Source of the DNA: an uncultured Eubacteriales bacterium
GTDB taxonomy: Bacteria; Bacillota; Clostridia; Oscillospirales; Acutalibacteraceae
Assembly (NCBI GenBank): GCA_934457115.1
Contig: CAKSHI010000006.1
Coordinates: 1 to 64,000 of the forward strand
Reading direction: 5' to 3'
Length of the DNA stretch: 64,000 nucleotides
The first letter of the stretch is position 1. Each line of letters begins with the position of its first letter. Positions 17,481 to 26,780 of this stretch are shown here, one piece after another. Below the pieces are notes generated by a model. The model had not been told where the DNA came from. It saw only the letters and a list, made by a program, of their open reading frames with translations, and searched no databases. A program made the position numbers and the translations under genes.

Positions 17481-19691
17481 ATGAAAAATTTCAAACACAT
17501 TTTTTGTTCGGCAATATTGATATTGTCAATTACAGTATCAAGTATTCCATTTACCGCTTATTCCAAAGAAGGGGAAAAAGTTGTTATTTACCACACAAAT
17601 GATATGCACGCTAGGGTCAATAGCATATACAAGGAAAATGAACTTACCCAAATAGGCTTGGATATGGTTAGAAGCGTAAAGGACAACACTGAGAATTCTA
17701 TACTCATAGATGCGGGTGATGCTACTCAAGGTGCGCCTATGGGTAAATACAGTAAAGGCATAGACATAATAGATGTTATGAATGCTGCGGGATACGATGG
17801 TATGACATTGGGAAACCATGAGTTTGATTATGGAAAAGATGCTGTAATGAAAATTGCGCAAGAAGCTAAATTCCCGGTTGTCGCTGCAAATATTCTTTAT
17901 AATGATAAAACCTTTTTAGAGGGAGTTAACGGCTATAACGGCTGTAACTTTATAAAAGAAATAAACGGCAAAAAAATAGGATTTTTTGGTATTGCAACTG
18001 AAGAAACCACAAGAACTACAATACCGTTAAATTTAGAAGGAATTTCATTCAAAGATGAAATAGAAACTTCAAAACAACAAACTAAAGCTCTTAGAAATCA
18101 AGGAGCGGATCTTGTAGTTGGAATCATGCATATAGGCGTGGATTCATCAAGTAAATTAACAAGTAGGGATGTAGCAAAGGAAGTCCCTGATATAGATATT
18201 ATTATCGATGGTCACAGTCATTCTAAAATGACTGAAACTGTGGGAAAGACATTAATTCAACAGACCGGCACGGGATCCAATACTCTTGGTAAAATTGAAA
18301 TTGACTTTAGTTCTTCTTCGCCATCATTTAAGTCGGAGCTTATGCTTCCAAAGGAAATTGGAGAAAATTATTCACCAAATGAGGAAGTAACATCTTTGTA
18401 TGATTCACGTTTTAGCAAGATTGAACCTGTCTTATCGAAGGTTGTTGGTAAAACGGCTACTAATCTCTATGGTGGGAACTATAGTGGCAAGAACGTAAGC
18501 AGAATGGTCGAGACCAATCTTGGCTCTTTAATCGGCGATTCTATGTTGTTTAGTAGTAAAAAACTTTTGAAAAATACAAAGTATAAGGCTATGCCTATTG
18601 TTGCCATGGAAAATGGAGGGGCTGTACGCTCTAAAATTAATAAAGGCTTCATTACTATGGAAAATATATTGGAAGTACTTCCGCTTGATAATCGGCTTTC
18701 ACTGCAGATTGTAACTCCAAGTGTGTTATATCAAACAATGGAGCGTGGAGTGTCCAAGCAAAACTTACCAAGTGAATTAGGTGAACCTATAGATGGTTTC
18801 TTTGGAGGATTTCCTCAAATTTCGGGTATGCGCATAGAATATGATTTGACTAAGCAGGCCTATAATGGGAATGAACCCGGAAATAGAGTTACTAAAATTG
18901 TTATATTGGATGAAGACGGATCAGATGCTATAAATTTAGACAGAAATGATACGATGACACCAATAATATTAGCTTGCAATGATTATACAATTACAGAATA
19001 TCCTATGATAAAGGACATAGATGTAGTAATAAAGGGTGATTATTTATCAGAAGTATTGGCAAATTACATTAATGTTTTGACAATGAAAGGGGGCGGTGAG
19101 TTTAGCTTTACTTCAAAAGACCAAAGGGTAAAATTATTGAAATCCAATGATTTATTTGGTGATTACAGTGCTGATGTATTGATTGAAGAAAATAATGTAC
19201 CTATTAGTCTTAAAGAAGTTGAAGTTAAGGTTGATGATAACAAGTTTGAAAAGATGAGTACAAATGAAATTGGACTGATTACTCTAAATGATTTGAAAAG
19301 CGGGGGACATAATGTAACAGTAAAATATGATTCTCTTTGCATGGATGCCTATGTTGATGAAACTGTAGGAATTAAAACGGCATCGATAGATGTAGGTACG
19401 GATTCTGACAAGAATGTAAAAAGTGTTATAAACTTAATTGACCAGATTCCGGAAAATCCTCAAAAGACGGATCAAAGAATTATTTCGCTTGCAAAAACAT
19501 CTTATGATTCATTATCTCAAGATGAAAAGGATCAAGTGACTAATGCAGATATATTATTTAGTTCTGCAGAAATTTTAAATGATAATATCTTAACTAAAAA
19601 TATTATTATGGGTATTGTTGTTTTGATACTCGTAATTATATGTGCTTTTATTATTAGGTTAATAAAAAAGATGAGAAGAAATGCTGTTTGA
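17481..19691 (+). CDS. Surface-anchored 5'-nucleotidase (UshA/CpdB type), copy 1
   Basis: Metallophosphoesterase of the 5'-nucleotidase family, which hydrolyses extracellular nucleotides to nucleosides for uptake. The 736-residue protein has a signal peptide (about 1-28), metal ligands in HTNDMHAR, DAGDATQG, LGNHEFDYG and IDGHSHS, a substrate-binding C-terminal nucleotidase domain (about 320-560), a carboxypeptidase-like beta stretch (about 555-640), and a C-terminal membrane segment (about 705-728) followed by RLIKKMRRN. It is thus tethered outside the membrane. The ATG is preceded by AAAAGGAG. A close paralogue starts immediately downstream. Confidence 0.9.
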   Translation: MKNFKHIFCSAILILSITVSSIPFTAYSKEGEKVVIYHTNDMHARVNSIYKENELTQIGLDMVRSVKDNTENSILIDAGDATQGAPMGKYSKGIDIIDVMNAAGYDGMTLGNHEFDYGKDAVMKIAQEAKFPVVAANILYNDKTFLEGVNGYNGCNFIKEINGKKIGFFGIATEETTRTTIPLNLEGISFKDEIETSKQQTKALRNQGADLVVGIMHIGVDSSSKLTSRDVAKEVPDIDIIIDGHSHSKMTETVGKTLIQQTGTGSNTLGKIEIDFSSSSPSFKSELMLPKEIGENYSPNEEVTSLYDSRFSKIEPVLSKVVGKTATNLYGGNYSGKNVSRMVETNLGSLIGDSMLFSSKKLLKNTKYKAMPIVAMENGGAVRSKINKGFITMENILEVLPLDNRLSLQIVTPSVLYQTMERGVSKQNLPSELGEPIDGFFGGFPQISGMRIEYDLTKQAYNGNEPGNRVTKIVILDEDGSDAINLDRNDTMTPIILACNDYTITEYPMIKDIDVVIKGDYLSEVLANYINVLTMKGGGEFSFTSKDQRVKLLKSNDLFGDYSADVLIEENNVPISLKEVEVKVDDNKFEKMSTNEIGLITLNDLKSGGHNVTVKYDSLCMDAYVDETVGIKTASIDVGTDSDKNVKSVINLIDQIPENPQKTDQRIISLAKTSYDSLSQDEKDQVTNADILFSSAEILNDNILTKNIIMGIVVLILVIICAFIIRLIKKMRRNAV

Positions 19692-19716
19692 GCTTATTGA
19701 AAAGGATTGTGTTTTA

Positions 19717-21990
19717 GTGAGAAGTAAAATTAAAAATATTAATAAAAGGATTTTAATGTTTGTATTGGTTGTTGCAATGACATTTGTAAGTATTCCTAAA
19801 TCGTTGGCTTTAGGGGAAGATACTATAGTTTTGTACCATACAAACGACATTCATGGAAAAATCAATAGTGAATATGGACCTAACGGTAAATTAATGCAAA
19901 TAGGTATGGATGTTTTGAAAACCGTAAAGAGTCAAACTGAAAATGCTTTGCTTGTTGATGCAGGAGATGCAACACAAGGAACTGTACTTGCAAAATATAG
20001 TAAAGGTTCTGATATGATAAGAATGATGAACAATGCCAACTATGACGTTATGGCTTTGGGAAATCATGATTTGGACTACGGTGCCGATACAGCAAAAGAA
20101 AATGCAAATTTGGCTGAGTTTCCTGTGATATGTGCTAATGCAGTGTCAAAGGAGGATAATCAACCATTTCTTAAGGGTATTAATGGTAGCAACGGTGCTA
20201 ATTTTATAAAAGAAATAAACGGTAAAAAAATAGGTTTCTTTTCAGTAATATCTGAGGATACTGCCTCTACATCTTTTGAAAAAGATATTGCAGGTCTTAA
20301 ATTTACTTCAGTATTAGAGACTTCAAAGGCTCAGGTTGCAGAACTAAAACAACAAGGAGCACAGGCTATAGTAGCATTGACTCATGTTGGAGTGGTCAAT
20401 GGCAGTGGTATTACTAGTGAGGCTATAGCAGAACAAGTAGATGGCATAGATATTATAATAGACGGACATAGCCACACTGAATTTACTAAGACAGTAAACA
20501 ACGTATTAATACAACAAATTGGAACAGATGCTAAAAATTTAGGTAAGATAGAGCTTGAATTTAATTCTGCAGGTAAGGCTAAGGTTCATGGTGAGATAAT
20601 GACCGCTTCTCAAGTAGGAGAAAAGTATAAAGCTGATCCTGAAGGTACTCAGTTTTTTAATGATATATATGCTGCCCATAAACCAACTTTAGAAAGAGTT
20701 ATATCAAAAGCAGAAAATTCTCTTTATGGCGGTACATATTTAGGAAAGAGCATTGGAAGGCTTCAAGAGACAAATATGGGAGATCTTGTGGCAGACATGA
20801 TGCGAGAAGAAACAAAAGAACTAATTAAAGGAAAACCGGAAGCTAATGAGGATATCGTAGTGCTACAAAATGGTGGTGGAGTAAGGGATTCTATTAAAGC
20901 CGGATATATTACAGTTAATGATATAAATAGGGTATTACCTAATGACAATACTCTAGTTGCCAAGGAAGTAACACCAAGTACTCTTTATAAAGCAATCGAA
21001 AATGGTGTATGTAAGGTAGGTAGCCCTGCTAACAAGGGGGAGGCACTTCGATTCCAAGACGGAAGATTCCCTCAAATTTCAGGTATGAGATTTGAATATG
21101 ATATTACCAAAAAACCTTCAGACCCTAACAATAAGGAGGTCATAGGTGAACGTGTAAATAAAATAGTAATTTTAAATGAGGACGGAACCGATAAGAAGGA
21201 ATTAGACAGAAATGATGACAATACTAAAATTGTACTTGTAACTAGTGTCTTTACCGGCGAGGGCGGCGAAGGATATTGGATGCTAAAGGACAAGGAAGCT
21301 GTAGTTACAAGTGATGAAATTTTAGAGACTATTGTTGAAAAGCAATTAGATAAAATGGCTAAGGAAAAGGGAAAAGGAGTAAGTGGCTATTATGTTACCT
21401 CCAATAGAATTTCATTAGTCAAAGGCGATGACCTATATGGAAATTATGACTCTAATATTACACTAAAAGCTTCGGATAGTAAGTTATCATCAAAAGATGT
21501 AAAAGTAAGCGTAGACTATCAAGACAGTGTTGAAATGAAAACTAACGAAAACGGCATAATAGAATTGAAAGGTCTTGAAAGCGGTGCCCATTCCGTTAAG
21601 GTCGAATATGATGGAATGTCCAGTGAGGCATATATAAATGAATGTGTTGGTTTAAAAGATACTGAATTAAGTTTTAACGATATGACTGAGCACGAGGCAG
21701 ACTGTGTCGTAAACCTAATATCTCAAATTCCTGATAAAGTAAGTAAGGATGACGCAAACTTCATTTCACTTGTAAGAAAGTCTTATGATTCATTAAGTGA
21801 GGATTCTAAAGTCAAAGTAACAAATTACGTATCATTAACATCGGCTGAAAAGGATGCAGATAAGGCGCAAAATGATGCAAATTCCCAAATAGCATATAAC
21901 ATTATCTATGTAGTGTTTGGAAGTACAGCTGTAATACTGTTAGTAGTTATACTTGTTAAAGTACTAAAAAAATCCAAAAACTCAAAATAA
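19717..21990 (+). CDS. Surface-anchored 5'-nucleotidase, copy 2
   Basis: Paralogue of the preceding gene with the same order of parts: signal peptide, HTNDIHGK, DAGDATQG, LGNHDLDYG, IDGHSHT, nucleotidase C-terminal domain, beta-rich linker and a C-terminal membrane segment (about 725-748) ending in lysines. The 757-residue form starts at GTG 19717, ten bases from AAGGA, giving a normal signal peptide (RSKIKNINKRILMFVLVV). An in-frame ATG at 19681 overlaps the preceding stop and would add an acidic N-terminus. Probably co-transcribed with copy 1; a strong terminator follows. Confidence 0.88.
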   Translation: MRSKIKNINKRILMFVLVVAMTFVSIPKSLALGEDTIVLYHTNDIHGKINSEYGPNGKLMQIGMDVLKTVKSQTENALLVDAGDATQGTVLAKYSKGSDMIRMMNNANYDVMALGNHDLDYGADTAKENANLAEFPVICANAVSKEDNQPFLKGINGSNGANFIKEINGKKIGFFSVISEDTASTSFEKDIAGLKFTSVLETSKAQVAELKQQGAQAIVALTHVGVVNGSGITSEAIAEQVDGIDIIIDGHSHTEFTKTVNNVLIQQIGTDAKNLGKIELEFNSAGKAKVHGEIMTASQVGEKYKADPEGTQFFNDIYAAHKPTLERVISKAENSLYGGTYLGKSIGRLQETNMGDLVADMMREETKELIKGKPEANEDIVVLQNGGGVRDSIKAGYITVNDINRVLPNDNTLVAKEVTPSTLYKAIENGVCKVGSPANKGEALRFQDGRFPQISGMRFEYDITKKPSDPNNKEVIGERVNKIVILNEDGTDKKELDRNDDNTKIVLVTSVFTGEGGEGYWMLKDKEAVVTSDEILETIVEKQLDKMAKEKGKGVSGYYVTSNRISLVKGDDLYGNYDSNITLKASDSKLSSKDVKVSVDYQDSVEMKTNENGIIELKGLESGAHSVKVEYDGMSSEAYINECVGLKDTELSFNDMTEHEADCVVNLISQIPDKVSKDDANFISLVRKSYDSLSEDSKVKVTNYVSLTSAEKDADKAQNDANSQIAYNIIYVVFGSTAVILLVVILVKVLKKSKNSK

Positions 21991-21999
21991 CAATATATA

Positions 22000-22036
22000 A
22001 AAAACACCATGCTTAAATTAAGCATGGTGTTTTTGC
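22000..22036. terminator. Bidirectional terminator between nucleotidase 2 and rarA
   Basis: A perfect stem of about 16 base pairs (AACACCATGCTTAA / TTAAGCATGGTGTT, 22000-22034) with T runs on both strands. Confidence 0.92.
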
Positions 22037-22045
22037 TTTTTACAT

Positions 22046-23329
22046 CTAGGAATTATCCTTTATGCTATCTTGATATTTTTTAAATGCCAGCTCATTTTTA
22101 TTATTGCAAGGCATATAGTACTTTGTATTTTTTAATTTATCAGGGAGATATTGCTGCAAAACAAAGTGATTTTCATAGTCGTGTGGATAAAGATAAAATT
22201 GACCTTTGTTTTGATTATCTTCACCATCAAAATGCTTGTTTTGAAGTATCCTTGGTATAGGATATATTTTTCCACTTTCGATGTCATTAAGAGCCTTATT
22301 TATAGCAAGGTAGGCTGAATTTGATTTAGGTGCATTACTTGCCAAAATTACTGCGTCTGCAAGAGGAATCCTAGCCTCCGGCAAGCCTACTTGAAAGGCA
22401 ATGTCAACACAGGACTTTACGATTGGTATTATTTGAGGGTAAGCAAGTCCTATATCTTCACAAGCGCACACCATCAATCTTCTGCAAACGGATGCAATAT
22501 CTCCTGATTGCAGAAGTCTTGCGAGATAGTATATGGCAGCATCCGCATCTGAACCCCTTATGGACTTTTGAAAGGCGGAAAGTAGATCATAGTGATCATC
22601 TCCTGACCTATCAAACCCGGATGAGTTAAACGTCCCCATACTTTTTATCATATCCAATGTGATGGTATCGTTGTTTCCCATATTCGTAATAAAACAAAGT
22701 TCTAAAAGGTTTAGTGCTTTTCGTGTATCACCCGAAGAAAGTCTTGATAAAAAAGATAATGCATCATTATCAATACTCATATCGTCTTGATTATAGGTTT
22801 TCTTAAGAAGATTAAATGCTCTTGCGAGTGCCTTGCTTATTTCTTGCTCTTCAATAGGTTTAAATTCAAAAACAGTTGTCCTGCTTAAAATTGCGCCATA
22901 AATATAGAAATATGGATTTTCAGTTGTCGATGCAATTAAAGTGATTTTACCGTTTTCCATAAACTCAAGTAAGCTTTGTTGTTGCTTCTTATTGAGATAT
23001 TGTATTTCATCGAGATAAAGAAGTACACCGTTTTGAGCATGCATTGTATCAAGTTCGTCGATTATGCTTTTGATATCGGAAATTGATGTTGTTGTTCCAT
23101 TTAATTTATGGAGGGTTTTGTTTGTCTTTTGAGCTATTATAGAAGCTACAGTTGTTTTTCCTACCCCGGGTGGACCATAAAAAATCATATTAGGTATAAA
23201 ACCTGATTCTATTATTTTTCTAAGGGGCTTGTTTTTACCAAGAAGATGTTTTTGACCAACAACGTCCTCTATAGATGTTGGTCTTATTCTATCTGCAAGT
23301 GGGGATGAGTGATTTAAGTTATTATTCAT
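22046..23329 (-). CDS. rarA: Replication-associated recombination protein A (RarA/MgsA AAA+ ATPase)
   Basis: Clamp-loader-like AAA+ ATPase acting at stalled replication forks. The 427-residue protein has Walker A GPPGVGKTT (about 51-59), Walker B LLYLDEIQ (about 100-107), sensor and lid regions, and the C-terminal tetramerisation domain of MgsA with YLARLLQSGD and CACEDIGLAYP. The ATG overlaps the last eight bases of glyA and lacks a good Shine-Dalgarno, which suggests translational coupling to glyA. Confidence 0.95.
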   Translation of the reverse strand: MNNNLNHSSPLADRIRPTSIEDVVGQKHLLGKNKPLRKIIESGFIPNMIFYGPPGVGKTTVASIIAQKTNKTLHKLNGTTTSISDIKSIIDELDTMHAQNGVLLYLDEIQYLNKKQQQSLLEFMENGKITLIASTTENPYFYIYGAILSRTTVFEFKPIEEQEISKALARAFNLLKKTYNQDDMSIDNDALSFLSRLSSGDTRKALNLLELCFITNMGNNDTITLDMIKSMGTFNSSGFDRSGDDHYDLLSAFQKSIRGSDADAAIYYLARLLQSGDIASVCRRLMVCACEDIGLAYPQIIPIVKSCVDIAFQVGLPEARIPLADAVILASNAPKSNSAYLAINKALNDIESGKIYPIPRILQNKHFDGEDNQNKGQFYLYPHDYENHFVLQQYLPDKLKNTKYYMPCNNKNELAFKKYQDSIKDNS

Positions 23330-24575
23330 ATATAGGATATTTTTTGCAAAGTTCTATAACCCCGGATTTTACGATAGGGGCATTTTTATCGTAATCCTTT
23401 ATGATAAGATCGATGAATTCTGCAATTTTGTCCATATCATCGGTTTTAAGGCCTCTGCTCGTTACGGCAGGTGTACCTATTCTGATGCCACTGGTTATAA
23501 ACGGACTTAGAGGTTCGTCCGGCACAGTATTTTTATTTACGGTTATGTTGACTTCATCTAATCTATTTTCCAGTTCTTTTCCTGTGATACCTGTATTTCT
23601 TAGATCAAGTAACATTAAATGATTATCTGTCCCACCGCTTACTATTTTGTGTCCTCTTTTTATAAGACCCTGCGATAAGGCCTTGGCATTTAGTACAACA
23701 TTTTTTCCATATTCTTTAAACTTAGGGTCAAGTGCTTCTTTAAAGCAAACGGCCTTTGCTGCTATTATATGCATTAGCGGTCCGCCTTGAGTTCCCGGGA
23801 AGATAGCCTTATCTATTTGTTTAGCATACTTTTCTTTGCATAGAATCATGCCGCCTCTGGGACCTCTTAAGGTTTTGTGAGTGGTTGTTGTGACAAAGTC
23901 GGCAAAGGGTACAGGACTTGGATGAACACCTGCTGCGACAAGGCCTGCCACATGAGCCATGTCTACCATAAGATAGGCATTACATTCATCTGCAATTTCT
24001 CTAAATTTTTTAAAATCTATTATTCTTGAATAAGCGCTTGCGCCACATACTATCATTTTAGGTTTTTCTTTTAATGCTAAATCCCTTACTTGTTCATAGT
24101 TTATTGTATGGGTTTTGGGGTCAACACCATAGGAAATAAAATTAAAATACTTTCCTGAAATGTTTACAGGAGAACCATGGGTTAAGTGACCACCTTCTGA
24201 TAAATTCATACCCATGATTTTGTCGCCGGGTTGGAGCATTGCAAAATATATGGCAATATTGGCTTGTGCCCCGGAATGAGGCTGAACATTTGCGTGTTCC
24301 GCCGAGAAAAGCTTACAAGCTCTTTTTCTTGCAATTTCTTCTATTACGTCGACGTGTTCACATCCGCCATAATATCTCTTTGATGGATAACCTTCTGCAT
24401 ACTTGTTTGTTAGTATGCTTCCCATAGCGGCTAAAACTGCACTTGAGACGATGTTTTCCGAAGCGATAAGCTCGAGGTTTTCTGATTGGCGCTTAAGCTC
24501 TGCATTGATCGCTTGAGCAATTTCAGCATCGTTTTCATTTAAAAGCTCCAGGCTTTCTTTAATTAACGTACTCAT
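23322..24575 (-). CDS. glyA: Serine hydroxymethyltransferase
   Basis: PLP enzyme interconverting serine and glycine with transfer of a one-carbon unit to tetrahydrofolate. The 417-residue protein has SENIVS and PSKRYYGG near the N-terminus, the DMAHVAGLVA block, and the PLP-lysine in TTTHKTLRGPRGG at about 230. ATG is preceded by AAGGAG. The first gene of a two-gene operon with rarA, driven by the promoter at 24615-24643. Confidence 0.97.
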   Translation of the reverse strand: MSTLIKESLELLNENDAEIAQAINAELKRQSENLELIASENIVSSAVLAAMGSILTNKYAEGYPSKRYYGGCEHVDVIEEIARKRACKLFSAEHANVQPHSGAQANIAIYFAMLQPGDKIMGMNLSEGGHLTHGSPVNISGKYFNFISYGVDPKTHTINYEQVRDLALKEKPKMIVCGASAYSRIIDFKKFREIADECNAYLMVDMAHVAGLVAAGVHPSPVPFADFVTTTTHKTLRGPRGGMILCKEKYAKQIDKAIFPGTQGGPLMHIIAAKAVCFKEALDPKFKEYGKNVVLNAKALSQGLIKRGHKIVSGGTDNHLMLLDLRNTGITGKELENRLDEVNITVNKNTVPDEPLSPFITSGIRIGTPAVTSRGLKTDDMDKIAEFIDLIIKDYDKNAPIVKSGVIELCKKYPIYE

Positions 24576-24614
24576 AAAAATGTTATTCTCCTTCGATATT
24601 TTATATTTAGAATA

Positions 24615-24643
24615 AGTATATTATTTTTAATAGAAAATATCAA
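24615..24643 (-). promoter_or_regulatory. Promoter of glyA-rarA
   Basis: On the minus strand TTGATA (24638-24643) and TATACT (24615-24620) are separated by 17 bases, about 40 bases before glyA. Confidence 0.65.
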
Positions 24644-24699
24644 CCACGAAATTATTATTTTACATTAAAAATGGAGTTGTTCAAAAGTAAAATCAATTA

Positions 24700-24735
24700 A
24701 ATAAGCAGCAGAAATCAACTGCTGCTTATTTTTGA
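24700..24735 (-). terminator. Terminator of the GH25 lysozyme gene
   Basis: AATAAGCAGCAG (24700-24711) pairs perfectly with CTGCTGCTTATT (24719-24730) across a seven-base loop. It lies just past the lysozyme stop; T-rich sequence follows on both strands. Confidence 0.8.
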
Positions 24736-24750
24736 AAGTACATTGATATT

Positions 24751-25875
24751 TTAAGGAATGATTAAGGTTTGGCCGGGGTATATTGTATCATTTAAAAGGT
24801 TATTGGCATCTTTTATTTCTGCATATCTTGAACCGGAACCGAGGAATTTTTCAGCAATGCCCCATAAGGTATCCCCGGATACTACGGTATACGTGAACTG
24901 TTGAGAAGATGATGAATTAGTCGGTATAATTAATGCCTGACCCGGGTAGATTATATCGCTTGAAAGACCGTTAGCAGCCTTTATTTCTGCATATCTTGAG
25001 CCGGAACCAAGGAATTTTTCGGCAATGCTCCATAGCGTGTCGCCGGACATGACAGTATAGGTAAATACTTCGGATGAAGAGCCTGCGGATGGTATAATCA
25101 AGACTTGACCCGGATATATTGTGTCGCTTGAGAGACCGTTAGCAACCTTTATTTCTGCATATCTTGAACCGGAACCTAGAAACTTCTCGGCAATATCCCA
25201 TAGAGTATCTCCGGGAACCACTGTATAGGTGGTAGAAACAGGGATTACGGGTTTTAGAGATGAAGAGGCTTTATTAAGGCCTAAGTTAGAAATTATAGAG
25301 GGGTAATCCTTGTATGATTTATCGAGATCCACATCTCCGGATATACCATTAACGGAACCCGTTGAGGTGTATTGCCACATTCCAAAGTTGCCGGTATATG
25401 TTGGTGATTGTGCCCATTGAGCAAGCCATATATCAAATGTTGAAAGTCTGCTCATATCGAGGTAATTGTTTATAAAATTTAAGTTTGAATAAATACTTAC
25501 ATAGTAACCGGCCTTTTCTAAAATGTTGCAGAATGTTAAGGCTATGTCCGTTATAGTTTGGCGTCCAAGGGGGTACAATGAACTGTCTTCTATATCCAAT
25601 ACAACAGGATAACTGAATTCATATGGAGAAATTACATTTAAAAAGTGATTAGCCTCACTGATTGCTCCGGGAGAGGAAAGAGCGTAAGTATAATGGTAGG
25701 CTCCCGTCTTAATGTTTGTTTTAGCAATATTGGTCATGTTGTTGACAAACTGATTATCTATTCCTGAGGAACCATAACTTGATCGTATGATTGCAAACTC
25801 TATATTGTCTGCTGATACATCATTCCAATTAATATATCCCTGCCATTGGGAAACGTCAATTCCTGAATATTCCAT
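24751..25875 (-). CDS. GH25 lysozyme with three LysM repeats
   Basis: Predicted N-acetylmuramidase cutting peptidoglycan glycan strands. The 374-residue protein has a GH25 catalytic domain (about 1-200) with the acidic residues Asp7 (GIDVSQWQG) and Asp94/Glu96 (VVLDIED), and three LysM peptidoglycan-binding repeats (about 216-260, 272-316, 328-374), each with VVxGDTLWxIAEKFLG and a closing YPGQxLIIP. There is no signal peptide, as in phage endolysins and some clostridial autolysins, so release would need lysis or a holin. The ATG follows GTGGAGGTTGATTT. No phage genes are adjacent. Confidence 0.9.
   Translation of the reverse strand: MEYSGIDVSQWQGYINWNDVSADNIEFAIIRSSYGSSGIDNQFVNNMTNIAKTNIKTGAYHYTYALSSPGAISEANHFLNVISPYEFSYPVVLDIEDSSLYPLGRQTITDIALTFCNILEKAGYYVSIYSNLNFINNYLDMSRLSTFDIWLAQWAQSPTYTGNFGMWQYTSTGSVNGISGDVDLDKSYKDYPSIISNLGLNKASSSLKPVIPVSTTYTVVPGDTLWDIAEKFLGSGSRYAEIKVANGLSSDTIYPGQVLIIPSAGSSSEVFTYTVMSGDTLWSIAEKFLGSGSRYAEIKAANGLSSDIIYPGQALIIPTNSSSSQQFTYTVVSGDTLWGIAEKFLGSGSRYAEIKDANNLLNDTIYPGQTLIIP
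24763..25262. repeat. Three 168-base direct repeats encoding LysM domains
   Basis: The motif TTTATTTCTGCATATCTTGA recurs at 24812, 24980 and 25148, a strict 168-base (56-codon) period. DNA similarity between units is high, including silent positions, which indicates recent duplication or gene conversion. Confidence 0.85.
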
Positions 25876-26033
25876 AAATCAACCTCCACTTATTATTTGC
25901 TGCACTAATATTTATATTATTCTATATCATATATATGTGTGAATTAATGATAATGCAGTCGATACTGATTATTTATGATTTTGCCTGCTCAGACGCAAAA
26001 CACTATGAAACTAAAAAATTGGTGTAATAAGTG

Positions 26034-26062
26034 TTGACATTTGGTATGGTTAGTGTTAAAAT
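26034..26062 (+). promoter_or_regulatory. Promoter of infC-rpmI-rplT
   Basis: TTGACA (26034-26039) and TAAAAT (26057-26062) with a 17-base spacer; transcription is expected from about 26069. The 160 bases between the lysozyme start and this promoter are AT-rich with no other recognised signal. Confidence 0.85.
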
Positions 26063-26068
26063 AGAAAA

Positions 26069-26234
26069 AGTAAAAGTGAAGTAGAGCGAGCAGACTCTCA
26101 CCTATGGGGTATCGTCCGGCATGGGTCAATATGTTTAAAACTCTTAGTTTTGGGTTTTTATCTATTGATGATTATGTACGGGCGCTTTAGTGCCCGTACT
26201 TTATTTTTAACAATATTTTTGGAGGTGCTTAATC
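26069..26234 (+). promoter_or_regulatory. Ribosomal protein L20-type leader of the infC operon
   Basis: A 165-base untranslated leader precedes infC. It contains a G/C-richer folded part (about 26080-26130), a small AAAACT-CTT-AGTTTT hairpin (26137-26151), and a terminator-like hairpin at 26176-26199. In Firmicutes the infC-rpmI-rplT operon is commonly controlled by L20 binding such a leader and causing premature termination; the layout fits, but I did not match the L20 site itself. Confidence 0.65.
26176..26209 (+). terminator. Attenuator terminator in the infC leader
   Basis: GTACGGGC (26176-26183) pairs with GCCCGTAC (26192-26199), followed by TTTATTTTT. It lies between promoter and start codon, so it must be read through for expression. 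Confidence 0.8.
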
Positions 26235-26753
26235 ATTAGCAATAAGGAACTACAGATTAACGAAGAAATTCGAGACAAAGAAGTGCGATTAATCGATTCA
26301 GATTCTTCTCAACTTGGCATAATGCCATTAAATTTAGCTATGGAAAAAGCTATTAGTAAGAATTTAGACTTAGTAAAAATTGCAGCTCATGCTAATCCGC
26401 CTGTATGCAAAATAATGGATTACGGTAAGTACCGATTTGAGCAGGCTAAAAAAGAAAAAGAAGCTAAAAAGAATCAACACGTGACAGCTATTAAGGAGAT
26501 AAGATTATCTCTTAATATTGATGTGCATGATTTTAATACTAAATTAAACCAGGCAGCTAAATTTATAAAGCAAGGAAACAAAGTAAAACTTTCTATAAGA
26601 TTCAGAGGAAGAGAAATGGGTCACCCTGAACAGGGATATGACATTATGGAAAGATTTTCAAAGGAAGCTTCGGAATTTTCTCAAATAGAAAAGCCGGCAA
26701 AGTTAGAAGGACGCACTATGCTTATGTTCCTGGCACCTAAAACAAATAAGTAA
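26235..26753 (+). CDS. infC: Translation initiation factor IF-3, ATT start
   Basis: IF-3 binds the 30S subunit, checks start-codon selection and prevents premature subunit joining. The 172-residue protein begins at ATT (26235) with SNKELQINEEIRDKEVRLID, seven bases after GGAGGTG. A non-canonical ATT/AUU start is the conserved autoregulatory feature of infC, because IF-3 discriminates against it. The N-terminal domain, lysine-rich linker helix (about 70-85) and C-terminal domain ending in EGRTMLMFLAP are all present. First gene of the operon with rpmI and rplT. Confidence 0.95.
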   Translation: MSNKELQINEEIRDKEVRLIDSDSSQLGIMPLNLAMEKAISKNLDLVKIAAHANPPVCKIMDYGKYRFEQAKKEKEAKKNQHVTAIKEIRLSLNIDVHDFNTKLNQAAKFIKQGNKVKLSIRFRGREMGHPEQGYDIMERFSKEASEFSQIEKPAKLEGRTMLMFLAPKTNK

Positions 26754-26780
26754 TACATTTTTTCAAGGAGGAGCATTAAT

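Noticed and set aside
24763..25262. Regularly spaced repeats resembling a CRISPR array
   Set aside because: The 168-base units are continuous coding sequence for LysM domains in one frame, without short palindromic repeats or unique spacers.
24751..25875. Prophage region around the GH25 lysozyme
   Set aside because: Flanking genes are glyA/rarA and infC; no integrase, capsid, tail or holin gene is present.
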